Notes: generated from the sequence alone by a model not told the origin. Positions 33,066 through 41,598 are shown, counted from the first letter of the stretch. The stretch is 64,000 nucleotides of DNA from Hymenobacter nivis (GCF_003149515.1 NZ_CP029145.1:4588001-4652000); one strand, 5' to 3'. Made by a program: numbers and translations.

Positions 33066-34547
33066 TTGAAAACTGCGCTACAACACGCCTACATGCTCTT
33101 TCTCGAAACCGGGCTGGTCGTCCTCTACGGCCTGTGCCTGGTATTTATGCTGGGTTTCAGCCTCACGCAGTGGCAGCTCGCACGGCTGGCGCGCCGGGCC
33201 CCCGCACTGCCCGCGCCGCCCCTGCCCGCCGCGTGGCCGCACGTCACGGTGCAGCTGCCGGTGTACAACGAGCTGCACGTGGTGGCGCGCGTCATCGACG
33301 CGGCCGCGGCGCTCGACTATCCCGCCGGCTGCCTCCACATCCAGGTGCTCGACGACTCGACCGATGTCAGCGTGGCCGTGGCTGCCGCCCGCGTGGCCCA
33401 CCACCGGGCGCGCGGCGTGCGCATCAGCCACGTGCGGCGGCCTACCCGCCAGGGCTACAAAGCCGGGGCCCTGGCCCACGGCCTGGCCGAAACCGACGGC
33501 GAGCTTATTGCCATTTTCGATGCCGACTTCATTCCGGAACCCGACTTTCTGCGTCGCGTCATCCCGTACTTCACGGGCCCCGAAATCGGTATGGTGCAAA
33601 CCCGCTGGGGGCATTTGAACGAAAACGATTCGCTGCTCACGCGCCTGCAAGCCTTCGGGCTGAACGCGCACTTTCTGGTGGAGCAGGTGGGGCGGCAGGC
33701 GGGCGGCCACTTCCTCAACTTCAACGGCACGGGCGGCGTGTGGCGGCGCACCTGCATCGAAGACGCCGGCGGCTGGCAGGCCGATACCCTCACCGAAGAC
33801 CTCGACCTGAGCTACCGCGCCCAGCTGCGCGGCTGGCGCTTCGTGTACCTGCCCGAGGTGGTGGCGCCCGCCGAGCTGCCCGCCCACCTGGGGGCTCTCC
33901 AGTCGCAGCAGTACCGCTGGAACAAGGGCGCCGCCGAAACCGCCCGCAAGCACCTGGGCCGGCTGTGGCGCACGCCGGCCTTGCCGCTGGCCACCAAGCT
34001 GCACGCCACGTTTCACCTGCTGAACAGCTCGGTGTTTGCCGTCATTTTGCTGATGGCGCTGCTGAGCGTGCCGCTGGTGCTGGTGCGGGCGCACCGGCCC
34101 GAGCTGGAGCCGGTTTTTCGGCTGGCGTCGGCTTTTGTTTTTACGCTGCTGCCGCTGGTCTATTACTACTACGGGGCCTGGCGGCGGGCCGGGCCGGCGG
34201 CCGGGCGCTGGTTCGCGCCCACGTTTGGCCTGTTTGTTTCGTTGTCGATGGGCTTGGCGCTGCACAATGCGCGGGCCGTGGGGCAGGGCCTGCGGCGGCG
34301 CGCCTCGCCCTTCGTGCGCACGCCCAAGCTGGGCCGGGGCCCCACCGCCGGGGCCCCGGCCCACCCCACCCGCCGGCCCCCCGCCGGCCCGCTGCCGTAC
34401 GGCGAGGGGCTGCTGACGCTGTATTTCCTGGGCGGGTTGGCGGCCGATTTTTACTACCGCAGCTACGGCCTGCTGCCGTTTCACGGGTTGCTGGTGGTGG
34501 GCTTCGGGGCCCTCACGGGCTACGCTTGGCGCGAGCGGCGGGGCTAG
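33066..34547 (+). CDS. Processive GT2 glycosyltransferase, cellulose-synthase-like
   Basis: A 493-residue membrane GT2 enzyme. One N-terminal helix (about 12-34) precedes the catalytic domain with D96-D97 in VLDDSTD, D152-A-D154 in IFDADFIPEP, T243-E-D245 as the base, and Q281-Q-Y-R-W285. These are the D, DXD, TED and QXXRW motifs of processive synthases. Four further helices follow, interrupted by a Pro/Ala-rich cytoplasmic stretch near 415-445. It resembles glucomannan or beta-glucosyltransferase homologues. The start is TTG 33066; ATG 33093 is an alternative. In arsenic islands such genes may elongate or attach sugars; the product is unknown. Confidence 0.85.
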   Translation: MKTALQHAYMLFLETGLVVLYGLCLVFMLGFSLTQWQLARLARRAPALPAPPLPAAWPHVTVQLPVYNELHVVARVIDAAAALDYPAGCLHIQVLDDSTDVSVAVAAARVAHHRARGVRISHVRRPTRQGYKAGALAHGLAETDGELIAIFDADFIPEPDFLRRVIPYFTGPEIGMVQTRWGHLNENDSLLTRLQAFGLNAHFLVEQVGRQAGGHFLNFNGTGGVWRRTCIEDAGGWQADTLTEDLDLSYRAQLRGWRFVYLPEVVAPAELPAHLGALQSQQYRWNKGAAETARKHLGRLWRTPALPLATKLHATFHLLNSSVFAVILLMALLSVPLVLVRAHRPELEPVFRLASAFVFTLLPLVYYYYGAWRRAGPAAGRWFAPTFGLFVSLSMGLALHNARAVGQGLRRRASPFVRTPKLGRGPTAGAPAHPTRRPPAGPLPYGEGLLTLYFLGGLAADFYYRSYGLLPFHGLLVVGFGALTGYAWRERRG

Positions 34548-34584
34548 GGTAACCGCCGGGGGCCGCGCCTGCGTATCTGCGGGC

Positions 34585-35118
34585 ATGACTACTTCCTCTC
34601 TGGTGCGGTGGCTGGGCGGTGGGCTGCTGCTGGCGGGCCTGGCGGCGGCCTACTACAGCCGCCAAGCCGCCGCGCCTTCCACCATCAACCCCCTCTATTC
34701 GGTCATGCTCAACGGCCTGCTCCAGGAGTCGGTGCCCTTCGTGAGCGTGGCGCAGCTCCGGCGCCAGCCGGCCTCGGTGCTGCTCGACACGCGCCCGCCC
34801 GCGGAGTTCGCCGTCAGCCACTTGCGCGGAGCCCGGGAGGTTGGCTACGGCGATTTTTCCCTGGCCAAAGTGCAGGACCTGCCTAAGAACGCGCCCATCG
34901 TGGTGTACTGTTCGGTGGGCGCGCGCAGCGAAAAAATCGGCGCCCGGCTCCAGCAAGCCGGCTACACCAACGTGCGCAACCTCTACGGCGGCATTTTTGA
35001 GTGGGTGAACGAGGGCCAGCCCATCGTCACGGGGCACGACCAGCCCACTACCCGCGTGCATCCGTACTCGCCCGCCTGGGGCATCTGGCTCCAGCGCGGC
35101 CAAAAGGCGTACCGGTAG
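34585..35118 (+). CDS. Rhodanese-like domain protein, membrane-anchored or exported
   Basis: A 177-residue protein. A hydrophobic N-terminal segment (about 8-22, VRWLGGGLLLAGLAAAYY) precedes a single rhodanese domain (about 52-150). The active-site loop is VVYCSVGARSEKIG with the catalytic cysteine in CSVGAR; LLDTRPPAEFAVSHLRGA and NLYGGIFEWVNEG are typical flanking motifs. Rhodanese domains transfer sulfur or bind thiol-reactive anions, and relatives can reduce arsenate (Acr2/Cdc25). CX5R is satisfied by CSVGARS only loosely, so a sulfurtransferase role is the default. It ends the rightward ArsR-proximal operon and converges with the DUF6134 gene. Confidence 0.85.
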   Translation: MTTSSLVRWLGGGLLLAGLAAAYYSRQAAAPSTINPLYSVMLNGLLQESVPFVSVAQLRRQPASVLLDTRPPAEFAVSHLRGAREVGYGDFSLAKVQDLPKNAPIVVYCSVGARSEKIGARLQQAGYTNVRNLYGGIFEWVNEGQPIVTGHDQPTTRVHPYSPAWGIWLQRGQKAYR

Positions 35119-35148
35119 CCTGGCCCGGGGGCCCGCCGCCGCACCTGG

Positions 35149-35811
35149 CTACGGCAGCAGCCGGATGATAAAATTCTTGAGCGGATTCTTTTTGGTGAGG
35201 GTCACCAGCTGGCCGTTGGTGTACTGGTACTCGTCCTCGCGGCCAGCGCGCAGGGCCTGCCAGGCGCCGTTCTGGCCCCGGCTCAGGGCAAAATAATCGC
35301 CGAAATATTCGGCAAAAGCCCGCGCCTGCCCCGCCGGTGGCTCGCCAAAAAACATATTGGTGACGGCGTAGCGGATGGGCTGCGTTTCGGTGGCCCGGTA
35401 GTGGTGCTTGTACTGGTCGGCAACGATGTCGTAGTGGTCGCCCTTCCACTCGGCCCGGGAGGAAAAATCGCCTTGGTTGGTGTGCGCCTCCACGGTCGAA
35501 AGCAGTAGTTGGCCGCTGCGGAAGTGGTTGGTGACCCGGTAATAAATCTTGAGGCGGTAGAAGAGGAAGTTCACCCGCACGTCGCTCACCAAAGCGTACG
35601 TCACGTCGGGGCCCACCGGGGCCTGGCGCGTGGCCGTCATCGTTCCTACCCGCACGCCCGCCACCTCAATGCTGTAGCGCCGCACCTCGGCCGCCGCGGC
35701 TTTGGGGCCCTGGGCCGCCGCGGCTCTGGGCCCCAAAGCCGCCAGCAGGGGCAGGGCGCTGAGGAAAAGCAGTTCATTTAACATGTAGTAATTAACCTTT
35801 AACAGTTTCAT
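35149..35811 (-). CDS. DUF6134-like exported protein
   Basis: A 220-residue protein with a signal peptide (MKLLKVNYYMLNELLFLSAL, cleaved near AAAAQG). The mature part is beta-rich (YSIEVAGVRVGTMTATRQ, VNFLFYRLKIYYRVTNHF, TNGQLVTLTKKNP). It resembles DUF6134 proteins of Bacteroidota, which have no known function. The start at 35811 provides the positive n-region; ATG 35784 is an alternative. It lies downstream of arsM in the same direction, with a hairpin between. Confidence 0.72.
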   Translation of the reverse strand: MKLLKVNYYMLNELLFLSALPLLAALGPRAAAAQGPKAAAAEVRRYSIEVAGVRVGTMTATRQAPVGPDVTYALVSDVRVNFLFYRLKIYYRVTNHFRSGQLLLSTVEAHTNQGDFSSRAEWKGDHYDIVADQYKHHYRATETQPIRYAVTNMFFGEPPAGQARAFAEYFGDYFALSRGQNGAWQALRAGREDEYQYTNGQLVTLTKKNPLKNFIIRLLP

Positions 35812-35824
35812 TACGAATGGATAA

Positions 35825-35853
35825 GCAGAATGCAACTTGTTGCTGCATTCTGC
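35825..35853. promoter_or_regulatory. Hairpin between arsM and DUF6134 gene
   Basis: GCAGAATGCA (35825-35834) and TGCATTCTGC (35844-35853) are a perfect 10-bp inverted repeat with a 9-base loop. It lies 15 bp upstream of the DUF6134 start and could be an operator or an mRNA hairpin. No T-run is present on either side, so it is unlikely to be a terminator. Confidence 0.5.
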
Positions 35854-35891
35854 AAACTGTTAAATGTCAATTGCTAAGTATTAAATGAAAA

Positions 35892-36860
35892 TCAGCAGCA
35901 ACCGCCGCCGTCGTAGTGGTAGGTGGAGGGCGAGATGAAAATATCGTCGCGGCCCAAGCCGGCTAGTTGGCCGGCGGCTTTGTCGCACACGGCCAGGGGC
36001 TGGTTTTGCAAGAGCACATGGCCCTTGTGGTCGTCAAAATACTCGTCGCCGCCGTAGTAAATGGCGGTGCGGCCCGTGAAGATGCAGGGTCCATCGGCTG
36101 GCATCGGGTCCTTGATGGCGCACACTTCCACGCTCTCAATGAAGATGACCTCATCGGTGGCGTAGTGCTGGGGCGAGAGCACGCGGTAGGCACGCTTGGC
36201 CCGCACCTCGATGGTGCCGAAGCCGACCTCGGCAATCACGTCCAGGTACTGTTGCAGGGGCAGCGAGCCGGTGAGGCACAGGGCCCGCAGGCGCTCGTCG
36301 GCGCGCAGCTCGTTGCTCATGGGCTGCTCGCAGGTGGGGTCCGACATCACGAGGCGGCCGTGGGGCCTGAGCACGCGGTAGGTTTCCTGGAGGGCGCGCT
36401 TGAGGTCGTCGAGCTTGAAGATGTTGAACAGGCAGTTCTGGGCGGCCACGTCCACGCTCGCGTCCTCCACGGGCAGGTGCAGGGCGTCGCCGGCACGCAG
36501 GTCCACGAAGTCGCTCTTGAACCAATCGTTTTGTTCCTCAGCGGTTTGCATATTAGCACGCGAGGCGTCGAGCATTTCGCTTACCACGTCCACACCAATC
36601 ACGGCGCCTGGCCGGCGGCTGAAGTACGCGAACTGGAGCAGCTCCATGCCACCGCCTACGCCCACGTAGAGCACGGTGGGCGAGTTTGTGAGGTCGCGCG
36701 GATTCACGGTGCTGCCGCACCCGTAGTTCATGCTCAGCATGCGTTGCGGAATGCTCAGGCCAGGCAACTGCCACACGGGGTTGGTGGTACAGCAAAGGCC
36801 CACTTGGGGCTCCTGGGCCGCCTGGCGGTACAAGTCGGCGGTGGTATCTAAGTAGCTCAT
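35892..36860 (-). CDS. arsM: Arsenite methyltransferase ArsM
   Basis: A 322-residue S-adenosylmethionine-dependent As(III) methyltransferase, larger than short ArsM and of the arsenosugar-associated kind. The SAM-binding motif is VLYVGVGGGMEL (63-74) and GVDVVSEML. Cysteines likely to bind arsenic include C23-C24, C48 in NYGCGS, C143 in QNCLFN and C195 in RALCLTG. A C-terminal tail ends HYDGGGCC (C321-C322), echoing the DUF6428 tail. LRPHGRLVMSDPT is the usual post-motif. DUF547 lies upstream and DUF6134 downstream on the same strand. It produces methylated arsenicals, of which dimethylarsenite is the substrate of ArsS. Confidence 0.92.
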   Translation of the reverse strand: MSYLDTTADLYRQAAQEPQVGLCCTTNPVWQLPGLSIPQRMLSMNYGCGSTVNPRDLTNSPTVLYVGVGGGMELLQFAYFSRRPGAVIGVDVVSEMLDASRANMQTAEEQNDWFKSDFVDLRAGDALHLPVEDASVDVAAQNCLFNIFKLDDLKRALQETYRVLRPHGRLVMSDPTCEQPMSNELRADERLRALCLTGSLPLQQYLDVIAEVGFGTIEVRAKRAYRVLSPQHYATDEVIFIESVEVCAIKDPMPADGPCIFTGRTAIYYGGDEYFDDHKGHVLLQNQPLAVCDKAAGQLAGLGRDDIFISPSTYHYDGGGCC

Positions 36861-36933
36861 TTTAGGCGTTCGGGGGTAATAAGGGCAATGCTAAGGTGGG
36901 GTGGGCCCCCATGCGAAAGGCGTACAAACAAGC

Positions 36934-37752
36934 CTATTGCTTGTTCAGATTCCAGTTATACTCCAGGTAAGAAATCTTGGTGTTGTCGTCAATCTTGGTA
37001 GCTGAGTAGCGGTTCACCCATTTCACCACCGACTGGCCATTTTTTTCCCAGTCGCCTTTATACCAGTCGAAATATTTGGAGAGCTGAGCATTCGCCTTGC
37101 TGATTTTGTTCTTAGCCGGGTTGTTCAGGAAGTCGTGGGCCTGGTCGTCGAGCTGCTTTTCGAGCGCGGCGGCAGTGTAAGCTTCGTTACGCAGGCGCGG
37201 GCACGAGATGGAGGCACAGACAAGCGTAAAGTGGATGCGCGGGTCGTCGAACTTCTTGCGCAGGATGCCGTGCTCGATGTTGTCGAGGCTCATTTTTTCG
37301 CCACCGATGCTGAAAAACTTTGCCGCCCAAGGTGTAGTCACGAACGGAATTTGAATTTTCGAGCCAATATCCTTGATGCTCTGCACTGGGTAATGGTCGA
37401 GGATGAGGCGGATAGTATAGGCGTTGTAGGCGTTAATCCAGTAAGCCATCTGGTCGGCCTTGCCCCAGTTAGCGGCCGGCGGGTTCTTGCTCAGCAGGGC
37501 CAGGTACTGGTTGAAAGCCGCCTCATCCGCCTTAAAACCCTTGTAGTCAACCAGCCCCTGGGCGTTGACGTGCTTTTTGAGCAGTTTGTCGTAGGCGCTG
37601 TGGTCGACCAGGGCCCCGGTGGCGGCGACGGCGACGGCGTAGGTGGGCGTCGGCACGGGGTTAAGACTGGGCACCGCCACGGCCACGGCGGTGAGCGTGC
37701 CGGCGGCCAGGACCAGCGCCGCCAAGGTGGAGGTTTTCATGAGTTTGTTCAT
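36934..37752 (-). CDS. DUF547 domain protein, exported
   Basis: A 272-residue protein with a signal peptide (KTSTLAALVLAAGTLTAVAV). The DUF547 domain spans about 60-250 with QMAYWINAYNAYTIRL, the motif HGILRKKFDDPRIHF and FTLVCASISCPRLRNEAY, and ends with LSKYFDWYKGDW and SYLEYNW. DUF547 has a papain-like fold prediction, with the conserved Cys in CASISCP and a His in the HFTLV region, but no proven activity. It is found near arsS/arsM in several bacteria (from memory). The ATG at 37752 is used; ATG 37740 is possible. arsM begins 73 bp downstream, so they are likely cotranscribed. Confidence 0.8.
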   Translation of the reverse strand: MNKLMKTSTLAALVLAAGTLTAVAVAVPSLNPVPTPTYAVAVAATGALVDHSAYDKLLKKHVNAQGLVDYKGFKADEAAFNQYLALLSKNPPAANWGKADQMAYWINAYNAYTIRLILDHYPVQSIKDIGSKIQIPFVTTPWAAKFFSIGGEKMSLDNIEHGILRKKFDDPRIHFTLVCASISCPRLRNEAYTAAALEKQLDDQAHDFLNNPAKNKISKANAQLSKYFDWYKGDWEKNGQSVVKWVNRYSATKIDDNTKISYLEYNWNLNKQ

Positions 37753-37785
37753 TGGGGACTGTATACGGGAAAGGGCCGCTGTAAA

Positions 37786-37803
37786 GATTGCCGGGCGGCA
37801 ATC
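37786..37803. promoter_or_regulatory. 18-bp palindrome between divergent genes
   Basis: GATTGCCG-GG-CGGCAATC is a perfect palindrome located in the 97-bp gap between the DUF547 start and the beta-barrel start. The symmetry and position suit an operator controlling both directions. It does not match the ArsR site. Confidence 0.45.
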
Positions 37804-37849
37804 TCCCGGCCACCGCAATTTCGTAGAAATTATAAATCATTTTTCTACC

Positions 37850-38944
37850 GTGCTCCTGACTACTGTACTGTTGGCCCTGGCCGGGCTGGCCCCCGCCGAT
37901 ACGGTGCACCCCAAGCGCCTGGCGCTGCTTCCGGTGCCGCTGGTCTATTACACGCCCGAAACCCGGCTGGCTTATGGTGTGGCCGCCACGGCGACCGTGC
38001 ATTTCCGGCGCGACGACGGCTTTGCCACCGCCCACCCCTCGCAACTCACCCTGGCTTTGGCCTATACCCAAAACCAGCAGTTGCTGCTGTACCTGCCCTT
38101 CCAGATTTTTTACAACCACAACCGCTACTACACCTATGGCGAGGCCGGTTACTACCGCTACAACTACTACTTCTATGGCGTGGGCCAACACGAAGTGCCG
38201 CGTGAGCTATATGGCGTCCATTTTCCCCGCGTGCGGGTCAATGTCTTCCGGCGCGTAGGGGCCGGGACAAATGCCGGCAAGCTCTACGTTGGCCTGCGCT
38301 ATCAATACGAAGACTACCGCATGAGCAGCGTTGAAGCGGGCGGCCGGCTGGCCAGCGGCACCGTACCCGGCGGGCTGGGCAGCCGCCTGACGGGCGGCGG
38401 GCTGGGCCTGTTTTACGACTCGCGCGACAACGTTTTCTTTCCCAAAAAAGGAGTGGTCGCCGACCTCAGCGCCTTCCTCCGCAACCGGGCCGTGGGTGCG
38501 GGCCTGGCGGGCGAAACGACGCGCTTCGACCGCTACACGGCCGATGTGTCGGAGTACCACGCGCTGGGCCGCCACACCGTGCTGGCCGTCAATTATTTCG
38601 GCAGCTTCATCGTGGGTACTGCCCCGTTCAATGCCCTGTCGCTGCTAGGCGGCTCGCGGCGGCTGCGCGGCTACTACGAGGGCCGCTACCGGGACCAGAA
38701 CCTCGCCCTGGTGCAGGCTGAGCTACGCGTTGATGTGTACAAACGCCTGGGCGCGGTGGTATTCGGCGGCGTGGGTACCCTGGGCGATGAGCAGGCGCTT
38801 TTGCGCCTCCGCGAGCCGAAAGGTGCCTACGGAGCGGGCCTGCGCTTCACGGCCAACCGTCGCGACCATCTTAACGTGCGGCTCGATTATGGCCGTGGGC
38901 AGCAATCAAGCGGCTTTTACCTTACCGTTGGGGAGGCATTCTAA
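37850..38944 (+). CDS. Outer-membrane beta-barrel protein (BamA/TamA C-terminal type)
   Basis: A 364-residue protein with a signal peptide (LLTTVLLALAGLAPA). The rest is an Omp85-like barrel without POTRA domains: alternating aromatic strands (YGEAGYYRYNYYFYGVG), FYDSRDNVFFPKKGVVADLS, and LLGGSRRLRGYYEGRYRDQ near 268-286, the RGY-type motif that plugs Omp85 barrels. The C-terminal residue is F, as expected for outer-membrane proteins. The start is GTG 37850 at the head of the signal. It opens the operon that ends with arsS, so export or surface placement of an arsenic product is conceivable. Confidence 0.82.
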   Translation: MLLTTVLLALAGLAPADTVHPKRLALLPVPLVYYTPETRLAYGVAATATVHFRRDDGFATAHPSQLTLALAYTQNQQLLLYLPFQIFYNHNRYYTYGEAGYYRYNYYFYGVGQHEVPRELYGVHFPRVRVNVFRRVGAGTNAGKLYVGLRYQYEDYRMSSVEAGGRLASGTVPGGLGSRLTGGGLGLFYDSRDNVFFPKKGVVADLSAFLRNRAVGAGLAGETTRFDRYTADVSEYHALGRHTVLAVNYFGSFIVGTAPFNALSLLGGSRRLRGYYEGRYRDQNLALVQAELRVDVYKRLGAVVFGGVGTLGDEQALLRLREPKGAYGAGLRFTANRRDHLNVRLDYGRGQQSSGFYLTVGEAF

Positions 38945-39008
38945 CCCGGCTAAACTTAGTATTTGCCAATTAATCTGCAAGTTGCGGCTCCGTAGAGATT
39001 TTACCAGT

Positions 39009-39701
39009 ATGCTCAGCGTAATTATTCCCACCTACAAGGAAGCCGCCAACATCGGCCGCTTAGTAGCCGAGCTGCGCCGCCACGCCCCCGCCGGTGCGGT
39101 CGAGATAGTGGTCGTGGACGCCGCTAGCCCCGATGGTACCGCCGCCGCCGCCCGCCAGGCCGGCGCCACCACCGTGCTGCAATCGCCCCAGCCCGGCCGC
39201 GCCGCCCAAATGAATTATGGTGCTCGCCACGCCCGCGGCGAAGTCCTCTACTTCGTGCATGCCGATGTGGGCATTCATCCCGACTACGCCGCCACTATTG
39301 CGGCGGCAGTGGCGCGGGGCCACGCGGCGGGCTGCTACCGGTTTCGGTTTGACTCGCCGCACCCGCTACTGCGAATTAATAGCTACGGCACTCGCTTTAA
39401 AGGGATTATGAGTCGGGGTGGCGACCAGACGCTATTCATCACGCGGGCGCTGTTCGTGCAGTTGGACGGTTTCGATGAGCGGTTTGTGATAATGGAAGAC
39501 TTTGACATTATCCAGCGTATTCGCAAAGCTGCCCCGTTTTTCATCGTGCCGCAGGACGTCGTGGTGTCGGCCCGCAAGTACGAAACTAACGGCTGGCTGC
39601 GCGTGCAGCTGGCCAATCTGACGGCTTTTTCGCTGTTCTTTCTCAAGGTGCCGCCGCCGCGCATTGCCCGCACCTACAAGGCCCTGCTCAACTACCGCTG
39701 A
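39009..39701 (+). CDS. TIGR04283-type glycosyltransferase (arsenosugar-associated), copy 2
   Basis: A 230-residue GT2 enzyme, paralogue of the 22038 gene. Motifs: MLSVIIPTYKEAANIGRLVA, VVVDAASPDGTAAAARQA, LQSPQPGRAAQMNYGARHA, YFVHADVGIHPDY (metal site), GGDQTLFITRA and MEDFDIIQRIRK. A C-terminal amphipathic/hydrophobic part (LANLTAFSLFFLKVPPP) follows. The ATG at 39009 begins the conserved strand directly. Its stop overlaps the next start (TGATG), so it is coupled to the epimerase gene. It is predicted to take part in arsenosugar formation; the donor sugar is unknown. Confidence 0.9.
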   Translation: MLSVIIPTYKEAANIGRLVAELRRHAPAGAVEIVVVDAASPDGTAAAARQAGATTVLQSPQPGRAAQMNYGARHARGEVLYFVHADVGIHPDYAATIAAAVARGHAAGCYRFRFDSPHPLLRINSYGTRFKGIMSRGGDQTLFITRALFVQLDGFDERFVIMEDFDIIQRIRKAAPFFIVPQDVVVSARKYETNGWLRVQLANLTAFSLFFLKVPPPRIARTYKALLNYR

Positions 39702-40726
39702 TGCCAGCCGCCCCGCTCCCCCGCGTACTCGTAACCGGTGCCAACGGCTTCCTGGGCCGCCATCTCGTGGCCGAGCTGCTGCGCCGTGGCTACCCTGTGC
39801 GCGCGCTGGTGCGGCCGGGCAGCGCGGCGGCTGGGGCCCTGCCGCCCTTGCCGTCGCTGCCCATCGAGGTAGTCGAGTTTGACCTGGCCCGTGTGGCCGA
39901 CCAAGCCGAAATAGCCACTGTGGGCAGCGGCTGCGGGGCCCTCATCCACGCGGCAGCCCTGGCCCAGGTGAACCCCGCCCGCAACTCGGCGGTGTGGGCC
40001 GCCAATCTAGGCGGCACCGAGCAGGCGCTGCGGCTGGCGCACCAAGTAGGGGTGGGGCGCTTCGTGTACGTAGGCACGGCCAACGTTTTCGGCTTCGGTC
40101 CAAAACAGCGGCCCGGCGACGAAACCTGGGCCTACGCCGGCCGCCGCTACGGGCTTGACTACATGGACAGCAAGCGTGCTGCTACCGACCGCGTGCTGGG
40201 CGCCGTGGCCCGCGAGCAGCTGCCCGCCGTGCTGGTGCACCCCACCTTTATGCTGGGCCCCGGCGATGCGCGGCCCACTTCGGGCGCGCTGCTGCTGGAA
40301 CTGCTGGGCGGCCGCCTGCCCGGCTACCCCCTAGGCGGCAAAAATTACGTGCACGTGCGCGACGTGGCCGTGGCCACCGTCAACGCCCTGACCATGGGTT
40401 GCGTGGGCGAGTCGTATATCCTGGGCAATGAAAACCTGAGCTATCGCGAAGCCTTCGCCCTAATGGCCGAAACCGTGGGGGTAGGAGCCCCGCGCTGGCC
40501 GGTGCCGCCGCCGCTGGCTAACTTTTACGGTGCAGCTTGCGACTTCAAGGCCCGCCTCACCGGCCGCCCCACCCAAGTAAATGCAGCGATGGTAGCCGTG
40601 GCCAACGACGGCCACTACTTCACCGCGCAGAAAGCCCGCCGCGAATTGGCCTTGCCCCAAACCTCCATTTCCCAAGCCGTGGCCGATGCCTTTTCCTGGT
40701 TTAAAGCCCACGGCTACGTCCGGTAG
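39701..40726 (+). CDS. NAD-dependent epimerase/dehydratase (extended SDR)
   Basis: A 341-residue extended short-chain dehydrogenase. The Rossmann motif is VLVTGANGFLGRHLVAELL (9-27), the active-site Tyr-Lys motif is YMDSK in LDYMDSKRAA, and VLVHPTFMLGPGD and NYVHVRDVAVATVNAL follow. It resembles nucleotide-sugar epimerases and 3-beta-hydroxysteroid-dehydrogenase-type proteins. It starts inside the stop of the TIGR04283 gene and its end overlaps the next SDR gene by 41 bp, so three genes are tightly coupled. It may supply or modify the sugar used by the glycosyltransferase. Confidence 0.88.
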   Translation: MPAAPLPRVLVTGANGFLGRHLVAELLRRGYPVRALVRPGSAAAGALPPLPSLPIEVVEFDLARVADQAEIATVGSGCGALIHAAALAQVNPARNSAVWAANLGGTEQALRLAHQVGVGRFVYVGTANVFGFGPKQRPGDETWAYAGRRYGLDYMDSKRAATDRVLGAVAREQLPAVLVHPTFMLGPGDARPTSGALLLELLGGRLPGYPLGGKNYVHVRDVAVATVNALTMGCVGESYILGNENLSYREAFALMAETVGVGAPRWPVPPPLANFYGAACDFKARLTGRPTQVNAAMVAVANDGHYFTAQKARRELALPQTSISQAVADAFSWFKAHGYVR

Positions 40727-41543
40727 CAACGCTGGTCCGCTGGCCGGCCAGGTGGCCCTCATCACCGGCTCTGAGTCGGGCATCGGGCGCGAAACGGCCC
40801 GTGCATTTTGCCGGCAGGGCGCAGCCGTGGTGCTCAACGGCCGCCAGGCTACGCGCCTCGAAGCCACTCGCCAGGCCCTGGCCGCGGAGGGCTACCAAGT
40901 AGCCGCCTGCGTGGCCGACGTGACCGATTATGCCGCCGCCGAACGCCTCATTGCCACGGCGATAACCACGTTCGGTCGGCTTGATATCTTGGTTACCAAC
41001 GCTAGTATTTCGATGCGCGCCTACTTCCGCGACCTCACGCCCGAGGTATTCCGGCAGGTACTCGACAGTAACGTTTACGGCTCGGTGTACCCGCTCAAGG
41101 CGGCCCTGCCTTACCTCATTCTGACCAGGGGCAGCGTCACGTTCATCTCGTCCATTTCGGCCCTGAATGGGATGCCCAGCGGCTCGGCCTACTGCGCCGG
41201 CAAGGCCGCCCTGGCCAACCTCGCCCACACCCTGCGTCTGGAGCTGGCCGATACGGGCGTACATTTTGGGGTGGTGCACATTGGTTTTACCCAGAACGAT
41301 GCCGACAAGCGCGTGCTCGACGCGGCCGGGCGGTCCGTGCCCATTGCGTACCGTTCGCCACGCTGGCAGAAGTCGCAGGCCGAAGTGGCGGCTAGTATCT
41401 TGCGGCATGTGCGGCGGCGGCGGCGGCGCACGGTTGTTTCGGCGCTGGGCTACCTTATTTTGGTGGTGCACACGCTGTTGCCGCGCCTCGGCGATTGGGT
41501 GGTGCGCGCCAGCCAGCGCCGCCTGCGGAACTTCTACGAATGA
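40686..41543 (+). CDS. SDR-family oxidoreductase (classical)
   Basis: A 285-residue classical short-chain dehydrogenase. Cofactor motif: VALITGSESGIGRETARAF (near 23-41); LDILVTNASISM is the NNAG-like motif; catalytic S-Y-K residues lie in ISSISALNGMPSGSAYCAGKAA. A C-terminal hydrophobic segment (LGYLILVVHTLLPRLGDWV) may touch the membrane, as in some reductases acting on lipids. The start overlaps the previous gene by 41 bp; the only other candidate, V or M codons near 40740, would cut the cofactor fold closely, so the ATG at 40686 is kept. The substrate is unknown. Confidence 0.85.
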   Translation: MPFPGLKPTATSGSNAGPLAGQVALITGSESGIGRETARAFCRQGAAVVLNGRQATRLEATRQALAAEGYQVAACVADVTDYAAAERLIATAITTFGRLDILVTNASISMRAYFRDLTPEVFRQVLDSNVYGSVYPLKAALPYLILTRGSVTFISSISALNGMPSGSAYCAGKAALANLAHTLRLELADTGVHFGVVHIGFTQNDADKRVLDAAGRSVPIAYRSPRWQKSQAEVAASILRHVRRRRRRTVVSALGYLILVVHTLLPRLGDWVVRASQRRLRNFYE

Positions 41544-41598
41544 CCCCGGCTTACCAATCTGTCCCTCACCCTTTTCTCGTAGCCAGCTAAAACGCAGT

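Noticed and set aside
33078..34586. Open frames on both strands overlapping the processive GT2 gene
   Set aside because: Only the 33066 frame has D, DXD, TED and QXXRW motifs; the rest are Arg/Pro/Ala-rich shadows.
37643..37849. Upstream extension of the beta-barrel gene
   Set aside because: It overlaps the DUF547 5' end antisense and would bury the signal peptide.
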